A DNA stretch of 61,968 nucleotides from a virus. The stretch covers positions 1 to 61,968 of IMG/VR virus record IMGVR_UViG_3300015371_000034, one strand, 5' to 3'. The notes under the pieces were generated by a model, which saw nothing but the letters and a program-made list of their open reading frames with translations, did not search any database and was not told where the DNA came from. The position numbers were made by a program, and so were the translations under genes. How positions within the stretch are numbered: position 1 is the first letter of the stretch; each line of letters opens with the position of its first letter. Of this stretch, positions 42,227 to 49,802 are shown piece by piece.

Positions 42227-44159
42227 GTCGTAGCTCCTCGATCTGCTTGGCGTAGTTGAGGATGTTATTGTTGGTAATCTTCTTGTCGCCCGCCACCTTG
42301 GCGACGTACTCCTGGATCGAGTGCGGCGTGCGATACGTGTAGCACTTCAGCGGCGTATCTCTGGCGCCTCGGTCGCCTCGGCCAAAGAACTGATGCATGA
42401 CGTCCGGGTCCCAGGCCTCATCGAGCGCGTGCGCTGAATTCGCCCGCTCCAGATTCAGGGCGGTGCCGCCGGTCTTGATCGTCATGACGATAACGAATGG
42501 CCGCTCGTCATCGCCCGCAAACCTGTCGAGCATCGGCTTGCTGTCCTTAGTGCCACCGCTTAGCCGCTCGTTGTCGATGCCGTTCCTCGTCAGGAAGTCA
42601 GAGATCACCTCCATGAAGGAGATTTCCTCGACCCCGATGTAGGCGCGTGCGCCCGGCTCGTACGGGTCGTCAGCGGTTCCCTTCTTGATGCCGTGCTCAT
42701 CGAGCCGCTCAAGCAGGTGGTCGAGCTTGCAACTGTCCTTCGTGGCAATTAGCTTCGTGTAGAACTTGCTCCAGTCAATCCGGCTGTTCGCCATCTGCCT
42801 GAGACGTAGGTACTGCGTCAGGACGATGCTGCCCGACATGCGCTTATTGCCACGGAGCACAATCTCATGCTCCTCATCGAACGTCTGGTAGTCGCGCAAC
42901 TGACGGCCGGACATCGGCGTATCGACGATGATCTCGATCGCGTCCGGGATGCCTGGCAGCGCATCCTTCTTGGTACGGCGCACCATGTGCAGCTTATGGC
43001 CGTCGTAGAACTGTTCCTCTAGCCCCGGCTTGATACCGCCGACCTTCTTGACGGTCTGCATCGCGCCGCGGCCACCGCGCTTGTAGATGCGCTCCTCGTT
43101 GACCTCCAGCCACTCCTCGATCCAGGCCCACTCGGATGAGTAAGCCTTCCGGTCGATGAAGTTAAGGATCGGCCAGAGGCGACGTGGCTTACCGCCAATC
43201 GGCGTGCCCGACATCGGCCATTTGTAGTCGGCCAGAACTAGCTGGGCAGCGATATGGAAGAGCGCTCGTCTGTTCGGCAGGCCGGTCTGGTGGAACTCGT
43301 CGATTATGAAGGCTCCCCAGTCAATCGCAAACAGGGATTCCTGCTGCGGGCTCTTGAAGCGGTACCAGTTGCCCATGTAGTCCTTGCCAGCGTGCAGCGG
43401 ATCGCGCTCGGGTGGACTGCCCTTCTTGATGTCGTAATACTTATCGACACGCAGGTCGTCGGCTATCAGAGCGAGCGCGACGTTCTGAAGGTCGTCATGC
43501 TTCCAAAGCTCTACGACATCCTCCATATAGCGCGCCCGTTCACGAGGGGTCTCACTCGTCCAACAGCCGTAGTCCGTCAGCCGCTCGAACTCCGTCTGCC
43601 AAACGTTCACGAGCGAACGCTTAGGGGCGACGATCAGAATCGGCTTCGGGTTGATCTGTGCTTCGTAGATCGCCCCGATCGCCTCCAGCGTCTTGCCGGT
43701 GCCCACGTCGTTCGCGTTGATAGCCGACGTAAGGCTCATCATCTTGATGTCGGCCCTCTGGTACGGACGCGGCTTGCGCTTGCGCCGCAGCACGTGACCA
43801 GGCGGGATATTGGGATGCTCAATCGGCCTCCCCGCTATGACGTCATCGATGATCGGCGGCGTGTGACTCAGTTCGGCGTCCTTGGCGCCATGTAGGTTAG
43901 CCTTCTGGCGCTCGATCTTAACCTGGTCCTTTGCCCACAGACGCACCGCTGGGCCTAGCTCCATGCCGTCCCCAAATATCTCACGGAGGCGGCGGGCGTT
44001 CTTCAGGTCCATCGGGACCGACCAAAACTTCTGGCCGTTGTCGGCGTGGAACTTGCGCCCTCTGATCGCTTTGACGGCGGCGACGTACTCGGGGTTGTAA
44101 CGGAAGTGAACTTCGATTCTGTCTACGGTTTCATTCAGCTCGATGTATGCGCTCCTCAA
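42219..44159 (-). CDS. SNF2-family helicase, HARP/SMARCAL1-like (646 aa)
   Basis: TTG 44159 has AAGGGGG at proper distance; an open frame extends to 44192. Residues about 10-60 (FRYNPEYVAAVKAIRGRKFH) resemble the HARP substrate-recognition domain. Helicase motifs: NDVGTGKTLEAIGAIY (I), IIDEFHQTG (II, DEFH), WPMSGTPIGG (III), and in the second half MTIKTGGTALNLERA and HQFFGRGDRGARD (V/VI). It probably remodels forks or anneals strands during replication-recombination. Confidence 0.85.
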   Translation of the reverse strand: MRSAYIELNETVDRIEVHFRYNPEYVAAVKAIRGRKFHADNGQKFWSVPMDLKNARRLREIFGDGMELGPAVRLWAKDQVKIERQKANLHGAKDAELSHTPPIIDDVIAGRPIEHPNIPPGHVLRRKRKPRPYQRADIKMMSLTSAINANDVGTGKTLEAIGAIYEAQINPKPILIVAPKRSLVNVWQTEFERLTDYGCWTSETPRERARYMEDVVELWKHDDLQNVALALIADDLRVDKYYDIKKGSPPERDPLHAGKDYMGNWYRFKSPQQESLFAIDWGAFIIDEFHQTGLPNRRALFHIAAQLVLADYKWPMSGTPIGGKPRRLWPILNFIDRKAYSSEWAWIEEWLEVNEERIYKRGGRGAMQTVKKVGGIKPGLEEQFYDGHKLHMVRRTKKDALPGIPDAIEIIVDTPMSGRQLRDYQTFDEEHEIVLRGNKRMSGSIVLTQYLRLRQMANSRIDWSKFYTKLIATKDSCKLDHLLERLDEHGIKKGTADDPYEPGARAYIGVEEISFMEVISDFLTRNGIDNERLSGGTKDSKPMLDRFAGDDERPFVIVMTIKTGGTALNLERANSAHALDEAWDPDVMHQFFGRGDRGARDTPLKCYTYRTPHSIQEYVAKVAGDKKITNNNILNYAKQIEELRHG

Positions 44160-44337
44160 CGTGCCCCCTTCCTGGTATTGTACTCGTGGCAAAACAATAC
44201 GAGCAGGGACGAGTGGGATACCCGCCCTTGCCCCAGTCTCTTCGTACGATGGCGCGGCTGCCGCAGCGCTGGCAGGTTATCCATTGCCAGCCGGGCATCC
44301 GCTTGCTGACCCGGACTTCCCACTCGGGCAGCGCCAT
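44131..44337 (-). CDS. Small zinc-ribbon protein (68 aa)
   Basis: From ATG 44337 the product has CQRCGSRAIVRR and RPCSYCFATS, a four-Cys zinc ribbon, with a basic N-terminal half. The end overlaps the helicase start by 29 bases. Its ATG overlaps the TAA of the membrane gene before it (TAATG). Possible DNA- or RNA-binding accessory. Confidence 0.62.
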   Translation of the reverse strand: MALPEWEVRVSKRMPGWQWITCQRCGSRAIVRRDWGKGGYPTRPCSYCFATSTIPGRGHVEERIHRAE

Positions 44338-44525
44338 TAGCGCTCGCGTGCTACCCAAACAGCGAACCGCACCAAGCCGTACGTGATCAGAAGCACGACT
44401 CCGATCAGGATGCCTAGCGCCAGCAGGTTTGCGACTAGATCACTGTTGTCGTAGATCAGAAAGCAGTACAGCAATCCGATCACGACCAGGACTGTCGTAA
44501 TGACGAACCTCTTTTGGTTACTCAT
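44337..44525 (-). CDS. Two-helix membrane protein (62 aa)
   Basis: ATG 44525 follows AGGAGCG. After the polar MSNQKRF come two hydrophobic helices (VITTVLVVIGLLYCFLIY and LLALGILIGVVLLITYGL) and a basic end (FAVWVARER). It has holin-like topology but lies among early genes, so a role in superinfection exclusion or membrane change is as likely. Confidence 0.6.
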   Translation of the reverse strand: MSNQKRFVITTVLVVIGLLYCFLIYDNSDLVANLLALGILIGVVLLITYGLVRFAVWVARER

Positions 44526-44530
44526 CGCTC

Positions 44531-44746
44531 CTATCTTTCTACAAGTATGCGTACTTGGTCGTCGGCTTCGCATCGTTCACGATCGAATCCGTGTTTTGTG
44601 TTCCAGACGAAGCTGACGTCTTTGCCGCTGAGGGCAACTTCGCAGACGTGGTAGTAGATACGTCTGTCGTCCAGATCGACGGCGAGGATGTCCCCAGCAT
44701 GTAGCTCCCCGGCGTCGATCCAGACGACCCTGCGCTTGCGCTTCAA
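44531..44746 (-). CDS. Small beta-rich hypothetical protein (71 aa)
   Basis: TTG 44746 starts MKRKRRVVWIDAGELHAGDI. The protein looks like a small beta barrel (ILAVDLDDRRIYYHVCEVAL, VSFVWNTKHG), maybe SH3- or Hint-like. The upstream 19-bp stretch 44748-44766 is repeated at 29633-29651. No family known. Confidence 0.55.
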   Translation of the reverse strand: MKRKRRVVWIDAGELHAGDILAVDLDDRRIYYHVCEVALSGKDVSFVWNTKHGFDRERCEADDQVRILVER

Positions 44747-44771
44747 TTTTCCCAGCCTTCTCCCAGCCTGC

Positions 44772-45434
44772 CTAGACGTTCTCGGTCGGGTCTAGGCCCC
44801 GAGCCTGCAAGGCTGACCTCGCCGTGTTGACACGGCTGTCCCAGTCGTCCTTGTAGACGCGCCCGCCGCAGATCGGGCCAATGCCTAGCTCCCTGGAGAG
44901 TCGGTTCGTGATACGGGTGTGGCAGATCGAGCAGCGCCCGATCGTGAATCCGTACAGGGCCGCGCTATCGCCCAGGCCCGCACGGATGATCTGCTTGGCG
45001 ACCTCGTTGGCGGTCTGCACCCTCAGCAGGTGCTCTGTGGGGCCGACGATCTGCACCATGTACCTGTGCGTCTTATCCTGGGTGTCCCTGACCCGGTAGA
45101 ACGCGATGTCGTTATCCTGTGACTCGATGCGGACAGCGTACCTTCCTGGCGTGATGTCCTGCACGGTCGGCTTGTTGATGCTGCGATTATCTTGGCCCGG
45201 CTTCACCGGGCGATCCTTCAGAGCCGCGATGATCCTGCCAGCGTCGCCCTTCTTGAGCCCGCCCTCGGCTAGCTCCTTGATGCGAAGCAGCCAGGGCTCC
45301 GGGATGTCGCGGCTTTCGACCAGGCCCTTGATGTACATAACCTGGCGGTCGGACGCTGGTTCCCGCTCCCAGGCGGGCGGTTCGTCAAGCGGCTTCTGGC
45401 CGCGCGCTGCTCGCAGTTGTTCGTCACTTACCAT
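44772..45434 (-). CDS. Hypothetical protein with C-terminal zinc motif, DUF6011-like (220 aa)
   Basis: ATG 45434 follows AGGATGGAAC; GTG 45491 is an alternative. Residues about 30-90 are helical (ASDRQVMYIKGLVESRDIPE), seen in other phage proteins. A central beta part TPGRYAVRIESQDNDIAFY follows. The end has CSICHTRITNRLSRELGIGP then CGG, a zinc knuckle of the DUF6011 type. It may read or bind nucleic acid; role unknown. Confidence 0.62.
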   Translation of the reverse strand: MVSDEQLRAARGQKPLDEPPAWEREPASDRQVMYIKGLVESRDIPEPWLLRIKELAEGGLKKGDAGRIIAALKDRPVKPGQDNRSINKPTVQDITPGRYAVRIESQDNDIAFYRVRDTQDKTHRYMVQIVGPTEHLLRVQTANEVAKQIIRAGLGDSAALYGFTIGRCSICHTRITNRLSRELGIGPICGGRVYKDDWDSRVNTARSALQARGLDPTENV

Positions 45435-45471
45435 GTTCCATCCTATCTGATCGAAGGCTGCGTACTCAGCT

Positions 45472-45678
45472 TCACTTTCTTCTTGACGCACTGGACTTCT
45501 TCTTCTTCTTGGGCTTCTCGATCTGTTCTACTAGCTCGGACTGGATAGCTTCGAGGATTGTGTAGTCCTCGTTCTTGAGATGTCCTTGGCCGTAGTTAAA
45601 GGACACGACTATGGCAGTACTCAAAGAGCTTGCCGCCTTCTGACTAAGCAGCAGGTGTACGTCGCGCTCTGTTGCCAA
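45472..45678 (-). CDS. Small protein with Lys-rich tail (68 aa)
   Basis: TTG 45678 follows the GGGGAGG element with four bases between. The first 50 residues are mixed helix/strand (SSLSTAIVVSFNYGQGHLKN), the end is EKPKKKKKSSASRRK, a likely nucleic-acid contact. No family known. Confidence 0.58.
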   Translation of the reverse strand: MATERDVHLLLSQKAASSLSTAIVVSFNYGQGHLKNEDYTILEAIQSELVEQIEKPKKKKKSSASRRK

Positions 45679-45733
45679 CTTTCCTCCCCGCTATGATTGC
45701 CATTCTTTTCAGAATTTTTCCAGGGGGAGGGTG

Positions 45734-46087
45734 TTAGTCCCGCCAGGCGATCAGTTCGTCGCCGGGCAATAGTTCCAGAACCTCGCCGTCCTGCTTGTCG
45801 ATGAACTCCCAGCGCTCCTTGAGAACGTAGCCTCCGTGGTTAAGCGGCGTCGTCGCGATCATGTAGTAGTTCATCAGGTTCCAGGTGTCGTGGGGAGCGA
45901 CGCCGATCCTGCCTTGGCTCTTCATGAGCCCCTTGGCCTCCTCGATGAAGGCGGGCATGTCCTCGTACGGACCCTGACCCGAGTCAGCGGCGGCGGCGAG
46001 GATCATCGCGGTAACGTGAAAGCTGCCCCACCCATTGGGGAGGCTGAGCGGCTTGCCGTCGCGCTTGATACGCGTGTTGAGCGGCAT
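45734..46087 (-). CDS. Hypothetical protein (117 aa)
   Basis: ATG 46087, after GAAAGG, gives MPLNTRIKRDGKPLSLPNGW. The middle is helical (EDMPAFIEEAKGLMKSQGRI) and the end beta-like (ERWEFIDKQDGEVLELLPGD). No family recognised. The 143-bp gap upstream (46088-46230) holds nothing I can identify. Confidence 0.6.
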   Translation of the reverse strand: MPLNTRIKRDGKPLSLPNGWGSFHVTAMILAAAADSGQGPYEDMPAFIEEAKGLMKSQGRIGVAPHDTWNLMNYYMIATTPLNHGGYVLKERWEFIDKQDGEVLELLPGDELIAWRD

Positions 46088-46230
46088 TATGTAAACCTTT
46101 CGGTTGAAGGAAACTGCGACTACTGGCACCGTGCCCCTGGTGCCTCCAGGCAATAGCTCGGGACAGTTCGGCCCTGTCTCTGGCTCCTCCGCGCAGTGGG
46201 ACTTGCCTGCGCCCTGGTCCGCGTCACTTG

Positions 46231-46458
46231 CTATCGCTGCGCGTTGTACTGCTTGCGCATGATATTTGTTAGTCTGGAAAGGTCGTTGTTGACCCTCTCC
46301 ATTTCTTCAACTCGCCTCTTGAGGTAAGCTTGCTGTTTCCTGGTGAGTCCCGTTTCGTGATTACGCCAAACCGTATAGGCCAGATGCTGCGCATGAATGC
46401 TAACTACAGCAGCCACACGCAGCATCTCCATGGCGATCTTCTGCTCAGACCGATCCAT
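46231..46458 (-). CDS. Helical hypothetical protein (75 aa)
   Basis: The whole product is charged helix (MDRSEQKIAMEMLRVAAVVS ... VEEMERVNNDLSRLTNIM), possibly dimeric. It is encoded 17 bases downstream of the histone-like gene and probably shares its transcript. Function unknown. Confidence 0.6.
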   Translation of the reverse strand: MDRSEQKIAMEMLRVAAVVSIHAQHLAYTVWRNHETGLTRKQQAYLKRRVEEMERVNNDLSRLTNIMRKQYNAQR

Positions 46459-46475
46459 TCAGGCCTAGATTATGG

Positions 46476-47114
46476 TCACTTCTTGGAGCGGCCCTTGCGG
46501 ACGACCACGGACTTCTTGGCGCGGGACTTGGCGGGGACGGGCTCCTCTTCCTCCTCGTCCTCATCCTCGTCCTCTTCGTCCTCCTCGTCCTCGTCAGCCT
46601 CGTCCTCGACCTCTTCCAGTTCCTCCTCGTCCTCTTCGTCAAGCTCCTCGTCAAGCTCCTCCTCTTCCTCCAACTCCTCCAGGTCGTCGGGCTCCTCGAC
46701 CTCCTGGACCTTCTTCTTGGAGGCTCCCTTCTTGGCCGCCACCTTCTTGGCGACCGACTTCTTGGCGCCGGTGCGGTCCTGCTTGATGATGGCGGACTCG
46801 GCGTTGTCGGGGCCGTACTCGCGGAGCAGCCTGCGGCCCGTCATCGAGCCGGGGAGCGCCCAGTCGTACTTGTCCTCGACCATCTGCTGGATGTCGGGCC
46901 AGCTGGTGGCGGGCGACTTCGAGCGCTCGCGGTAGATCAGCTTGGCGATGTTGCGCTTCTTCGCCTCGCTCAGTCCCTCCAGCTTGTCCGGCCCGCGCGT
47001 GCGGCCAGTGGACTTCTTGGCGCCGTTGCTGTCCTCCGGCTCCTGGACCTTCTTGGCGGCCCGCTTCTTGGCGGGGGCCGCCTTTTTGGCAGCCGTCTTG
47101 CGGCTCGTGGCCAT
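46476..47114 (-). CDS. Histone-like Lys/Ala- and acid-rich protein (212 aa)
   Basis: ATG 47114 follows AAGGAGGATCGC and a near-consensus promoter. Residues 1-40 are Lys/Ala repeats like the tails of eukaryote H1 or actinobacterial nucleoid proteins (KTAAKKAAPAKKRAAKK). Residues about 48-110 form a helical domain (SEAKKRNIAKLIYRERSKSP). Then come more AKK repeats, about 60 acidic residues, and a basic end KSRAKKSVVVRKGRSKK. It probably coats or organises DNA; the acidic part may tune binding. An in-frame longer form exists (to 47444). Confidence 0.72.
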   Translation of the reverse strand: MATSRKTAAKKAAPAKKRAAKKVQEPEDSNGAKKSTGRTRGPDKLEGLSEAKKRNIAKLIYRERSKSPATSWPDIQQMVEDKYDWALPGSMTGRRLLREYGPDNAESAIIKQDRTGAKKSVAKKVAAKKGASKKKVQEVEEPDDLEELEEEEELDEELDEEDEEELEEVEDEADEDEEDEEDEDEDEEEEEPVPAKSRAKKSVVVRKGRSKK

Positions 47115-47444
47115 GCGATCCTCCTTGGATCGGTTGTTTGACTGCGGAAGCCTAGCAGGGTATTTGGGAACTGGCAACAAATTGGTCCCCGTAAAGAGGG
47201 ACCTAGGATGCACCCTCCAGATACCTCTGAGGGTACGTCCGAACCCGCGTCGGCTCCATTTTACTTGGAAGAGGTCATCGCCCGGTATGATCCCGACTAG
47301 GAAGCCGCCCTTCCAGCGTTCCTCGTCGGGCAACCATACGACGACCTTCTGCCCCAGTAGTTTTTGTGCTAATATCCAGTAGTTTATACCACTAGGGGTA
47401 GTCCGGTACGTGCGGTCAACGACCGCTTGTCTTTGTCTTTTCAG
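46476..47444 (-). CDS. In-frame long form: SH3-like domain fused to the histone-like protein (322 aa)
   Basis: The frame stays open upstream of ATG 47114 to CTG 47444, which stands four bases after GGGGAGG. The extra 110 residues contain a compact beta-rich segment (LLGQKVVVWLPDEERWKGGF, GDDLFQVKWSRRGFGRTLRG) that looks like a small SH3/Tudor-type domain, followed by a linker. An internal promoter (47149-47177) and AGGAGG would make the short form separately. Whether the long form is made is uncertain; TTG 47333 is another start. Confidence 0.45.
   Translation of the reverse strand: MKRQRQAVVDRTYRTTPSGINYWILAQKLLGQKVVVWLPDEERWKGGFLVGIIPGDDLFQVKWSRRGFGRTLRGIWRVHPRSLFTGTNLLPVPKYPARLPQSNNRSKEDRMATSRKTAAKKAAPAKKRAAKKVQEPEDSNGAKKSTGRTRGPDKLEGLSEAKKRNIAKLIYRERSKSPATSWPDIQQMVEDKYDWALPGSMTGRRLLREYGPDNAESAIIKQDRTGAKKSVAKKVAAKKGASKKKVQEVEEPDDLEELEEEEELDEELDEEDEEELEEVEDEADEDEEDEEDEDEDEEEEEPVPAKSRAKKSVVVRKGRSKK
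47149..47177 (-). promoter_or_regulatory. Promoter of the histone-like gene, TTGCCA-17-TAGGCT
   Basis: Minus strand: TTGCCA (47172-47177), 17 bp, TAGGCT (47149-47154) with an extended TGC. A start about seven bases on would give a leader of some 28 nt ending in AGGAGG and ATG 47114. It lies inside the longer open frame 46476-47444. Confidence 0.72.
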
Positions 47445-47668
47445 CTTTCCTCCCCGGTCTGGTATGGCCAGAGCACCACGTCTGTAGCCAATCCCTGCGC
47501 TGCGTGATGTTCCATTTGCATGGCTTCTACCAGGTCCAGGCCTTCTTCTCCATCGGCCAGGTCCAATGCGTAGGCCCGCGCGTCAGTCTCACTGACGAAC
47601 GGGCCGAACACATAGACATAGAAGTCGCCCTCAGCGGGTTCCTTCCCGACGACGTACCAACTCGTCAG
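47441..47668 (-). CDS. Hypothetical protein, CTG start (75 aa)
   Basis: The frame reads LTSWYVVGKEPAEGDFYVYV ... FGPFVSETDARAYALDLADG and ends TGEES, so its last codons are formed by a GGGGAGG element. CTG 47668 overlaps the stop of the upstream gene (CTGA). No ATG or GTG lies nearby, so the start is uncertain. The sequence is protein-like and fills an otherwise empty stretch. Confidence 0.55.
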   Translation of the reverse strand: MTSWYVVGKEPAEGDFYVYVFGPFVSETDARAYALDLADGEEGLDLVEAMQMEHHAAQGLATDVVLWPYQTGEES

Positions 47669-47886
47669 GCCTCCCCGTCACCGTCGTACGGTTCGATGGT
47701 GACTTTGATAGCCTTCGGGTTACCAAGGAGCCGGTAGCCGCCGACTCCCAGGTAGATGTTGGTCAGTTCGACGGGCCGCTCCTCCGTCGTGAACTTGACG
47801 ACGCTCTTCTTGGCGTCGATGTCGGGTAGCACTACCTCCAGCTTGGCGACCTTTGCGCCGTTGTTCCTTGTCTTAGCTGGTGGCAT
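47665..47886 (-). CDS. Small beta-rich hypothetical protein (73 aa)
   Basis: The product starts with a basic segment (MPPAKTRNNGAKVAKLEVVL), then strands (KKSVVKFTTEERPVELTNIY). It overlaps the upstream gene by 14 bases. A similar size and pattern is seen in other phage early proteins of unknown role. Confidence 0.6.
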   Translation of the reverse strand: MPPAKTRNNGAKVAKLEVVLPDIDAKKSVVKFTTEERPVELTNIYLGVGGYRLLGNPKAIKVTIEPYDGDGEA

Positions 47887-48280
47887 TTTGTTCCGTTAGG
47901 TTGACGATGATGCTGCCGGGGTCCGGGGCCACCGAGTGCTCGCGCAACAGATTCAGAACCTCGTCTGTGATAAGCTCCTTGATGATCGGGGGCAGGCTCT
48001 CGTAGAACAACAGGAGAGTGGGCAGTTCGTTCATCATGTAGCCTGCGAACTGCGCCATCTCCTCCCAATCGTCCCACTTGTGCTCGTCGGCCTCGGCCTT
48101 GGTCGCGTAAACACGGACCTTGTTCGCGTAGCTTGTTACCTTCCAACGGCCATCTCTCTGTTCGACCGTCGGCTCCTTGTTGAACTCCTGCCAGAAGTAG
48201 CTCGCACAGGGACGGTCCCAGCCGACTACGATGTGCGGCTCGTCCGTGCCGTCGTGCATCTTCAGAATGATCCTACTCAC
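47873..48280 (-). CDS. Hypothetical protein (135 aa)
   Basis: GTG 48280 follows AAGGATCGCA and overlaps the stop of the next gene upstream. The first half is beta-rich (DEPHIVVGWDRPCASYFWQE), the second helical (NELPTLLLFYESLPPIIKEL). No family recognised. Confidence 0.58.
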   Translation of the reverse strand: MSRIILKMHDGTDEPHIVVGWDRPCASYFWQEFNKEPTVEQRDGRWKVTSYANKVRVYATKAEADEHKWDDWEEMAQFAGYMMNELPTLLLFYESLPPIIKELITDEVLNLLREHSVAPDPGSIIVNLTEQNATS

Positions 48281-48483
48281 ACTGCGATCCTTTCCGGGCC
48301 ACCGTTGACCCACTTGTAGTTCGGCTCATCGTCGGTCTCAACGACGCGAGTTGCGGTCACTGCGAGCCAGCGGCTCTCTAGGTCCTTCACGTACTGCTGG
48401 GCCTCTCCCTCCGTGGGAAAGACCAGGGCGTTGCCCGCCCATGTGCCACTGCTATCTGCAATCACCTGCGCCTTGTACGGCAT
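48277..48483 (-). CDS. Conserved small phage protein (68 aa)
   Basis: The sequence YKAQVIADSSGTWAGNALVF ... AQQYVKDLESRWLAVTATRV ... DEPNYKW follows a pattern I know from many actinobacterial and other phages and prophages, where it has no assigned function. The N-terminal beta hairpin and following helix suggest a small ferredoxin-like fold. Confidence 0.65.
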   Translation of the reverse strand: MPYKAQVIADSSGTWAGNALVFPTEGEAQQYVKDLESRWLAVTATRVVETDDEPNYKWVNGGPERIAV

Positions 48484-48502
48484 ATGCCCCCTCTGGGCTT
48501 GG

Positions 48503-48540
48503 CCCTCCCCATAGCTGTCAGAATTCCGCCATGGGGAGGG
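48503..48540 (-). terminator. Hairpin after the 48547 membrane gene
   Basis: CCCTCCCCAT (48503-48512) pairs perfectly with ATGGGGAGGG (48531-48540), loop 18 nt, right after the minus-strand stop at 48547. No T-run follows on that strand, so it is a weak terminator or processing hairpin. Confidence 0.5.
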
Positions 48541-48546
48541 TGTTTG

Positions 48547-48723
48547 TTACGACAGTAGGTCGATCACGATAACGGCAGCCATCGTCAGGAACAGAACGAC
48601 GCTTACGATCAGCAGAGCGATGCTGCGCCGCCAGGTCTTGCGCATGTCCCTCGCCCGAGCCTGATCGGCCTGAGCTTGGCTGGCTGCGCACTCGCGCCGG
48701 ATCGTTTCGAGCGAGTCGGTCAC
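48547..48723 (-). CDS. Tail-anchored membrane protein (58 aa)
   Basis: GTG 48723 overlaps the stop upstream (GTGA). About 33 charged helical residues (MTDSLETIRRECAASQAQAD) are followed by one membrane helix (IALLIVSVVLFLTMAAVIVI). The layout resembles 37576-37800. Function unknown. Confidence 0.58.
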   Translation of the reverse strand: MTDSLETIRRECAASQAQADQARARDMRKTWRRSIALLIVSVVLFLTMAAVIVIDLLS

Positions 48724-48995
48724 TTAACTCGGACCACTCCGTCCTTGCCTCGGTACACGCTCGCGTACCAGCTGCGGTCGGTGAACGGGTCCGGGCCGAC
48801 GACGTTGAAGATGACGCCCTCGGGCAGTTCGCTGGCCATGCCGGTCCACTTCGGCCCGCCGAGGATCGGCGCGGTCGTGTCGTACAGGTAGACGTTCTGC
48901 GGCTCCTCCTTGATAGCGCGTTTCAGGTTGCTCTTTGTCCTCTTGCCGCTGAAGTCGGCGCCACCTTGGTAGTAGGTGGGTGTGGTCTTTGTCAC
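48720..48995 (-). CDS. Hypothetical protein (91 aa)
   Basis: The protein (MTKTTPTYYQGGADFSGKRT ... VYLYDTTAPILGGPKWTGMA ... FTDRSWYASVYRGKDGVVRV) looks beta-rich and overlaps both neighbours by four bases. No family recognised. Confidence 0.58.
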   Translation of the reverse strand: MTKTTPTYYQGGADFSGKRTKSNLKRAIKEEPQNVYLYDTTAPILGGPKWTGMASELPEGVIFNVVGPDPFTDRSWYASVYRGKDGVVRVK

Positions 48996-49438
48996 GATTT
49001 GCTCCCTGGTAGTTGGTAGACTTGGGTTTCTATGTGATGCGTGCGAGCGATGTTAATTGTCATCCACTCGCCCGACCTGTAGTACTCGTCCGCCGGTTTC
49101 TTGACGAATGCGACAAGCTGATCGGCACCTTGTAGCATCGCGTTGTTGCGGTTGCGATAGGATGACGGGTTGGTATCGGCGGCAACGCAGCGCTTGACGA
49201 CAACTCCTTCGTGACCCACCAGACTGCGAACTACCTCTTGGTTATAGGGAGCCGCAGGCTGGTAGAACTCCAAGTCGGCGTTGACTCCGACCGCTAGCCA
49301 GGCGGCAAGCGTGTCGATACCGTAGGCGCAGCCCGATCGCCAAACATCAGCAACCGGCTGCACCGCCAGCATCCGCAACGCCGCCCAGCGAGCTTGTTTC
49401 TCCGTCAGGAAGGTCGGGCCGGTGAAGGCTCGTATCAC
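48992..49438 (-). CDS. SLOG/YpsA-like nucleotide-binding protein (148 aa)
   Basis: The blocks AFTGPTFLTEKQARWAALRM, SGCAYGIDTLAAWLA and YRNRNNAMLQGADQLVAFV follow the Rossmann-like SLOG fold related to DprA and YpsA, which bind nucleotides or related ligands. Its role in phages is unknown; NAD- or nucleotide-signal handling is possible. GTG 49438 overlaps the stop of the small gene before it. Confidence 0.65.
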   Translation of the reverse strand: MIRAFTGPTFLTEKQARWAALRMLAVQPVADVWRSGCAYGIDTLAAWLAVGVNADLEFYQPAAPYNQEVVRSLVGHEGVVVKRCVAADTNPSSYRNRNNAMLQGADQLVAFVKKPADEYYRSGEWMTINIARTHHIETQVYQLPGSKS

Positions 49439-49599
49439 CCCTCCTCCTCCATTTCCTCGATGGCGGTTAGGTTTGTGATCTTCGATCCCTCGACGTACGG
49501 CTTCAGGGCGTTCTGAAGGAGCTTATGGAGAGTCCCGGCCAGGATATGCTCCTGACCGTCGTCCTTGATCATGACTTCGACTTCGTACCTAACGATCAC
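49435..49599 (-). CDS. Small hypothetical protein (54 aa)
   Basis: GTG 49599 overlaps the RHH gene stop and its TGA overlaps the next GTG. The frame is MIVRYEVEVMIKDDGQEHIL ... EEMEEEG, an alpha/beta small protein. The overlap on both sides supports it. Function unknown. Confidence 0.58.
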   Translation of the reverse strand: MIVRYEVEVMIKDDGQEHILAGTLHKLLQNALKPYVEGSKITNLTAIEEMEEEG

Positions 49600-49802
49600 C
49601 CCTCCTCCTCCAGCTGTGTCAGCGCCAGGTCGAGCAGATGCCGGATGAACGGCTCGCGCGGAATCAGGTCCGGGCGAACGGCGTCAACGCGGTCGATCAG
49701 TTCCGGCGTGATGCGCACCGGCAGTAGCGCTCGCGGCGGCGCGGGCTCAGGGGCAGGCTTGCGGCGCTTCAGCTTTCCTCCCCGCTCTGTCTTGGTAGCC
49801 AT
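49596..49802 (-). CDS. Ribbon-helix-helix-like DNA-binding protein (68 aa)
   Basis: After a basic, Pro-rich start (ERGGKLKRRKPAPEPAPP) comes LLPVRITPELIDRVDAVRPD followed by PREPFIRHLLDLALTQLEEE, which fits the beta-strand plus two helices of CopG/RHH repressors. It may be a transcription regulator. A GGGGAGG element at 49777-49783 lies within its first codons, so CTG 49772 is a possible second start. Confidence 0.6.
   Translation of the reverse strand: MATKTERGGKLKRRKPAPEPAPPRALLPVRITPELIDRVDAVRPDLIPREPFIRHLLDLALTQLEEEG

Noticed and set aside
43254-43895. 213-residue plus-strand frame
   Set aside because: It lies wholly opposite the SNF2 helicase gene, whose motifs are certain; no start signal or domain.
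46330-46935. Ser-rich plus-strand frame (and a similar one at 39381-39668)
   Set aside because: Long Ser runs are the reverse reading of the acidic Glu/Asp tails of the minus-strand genes.
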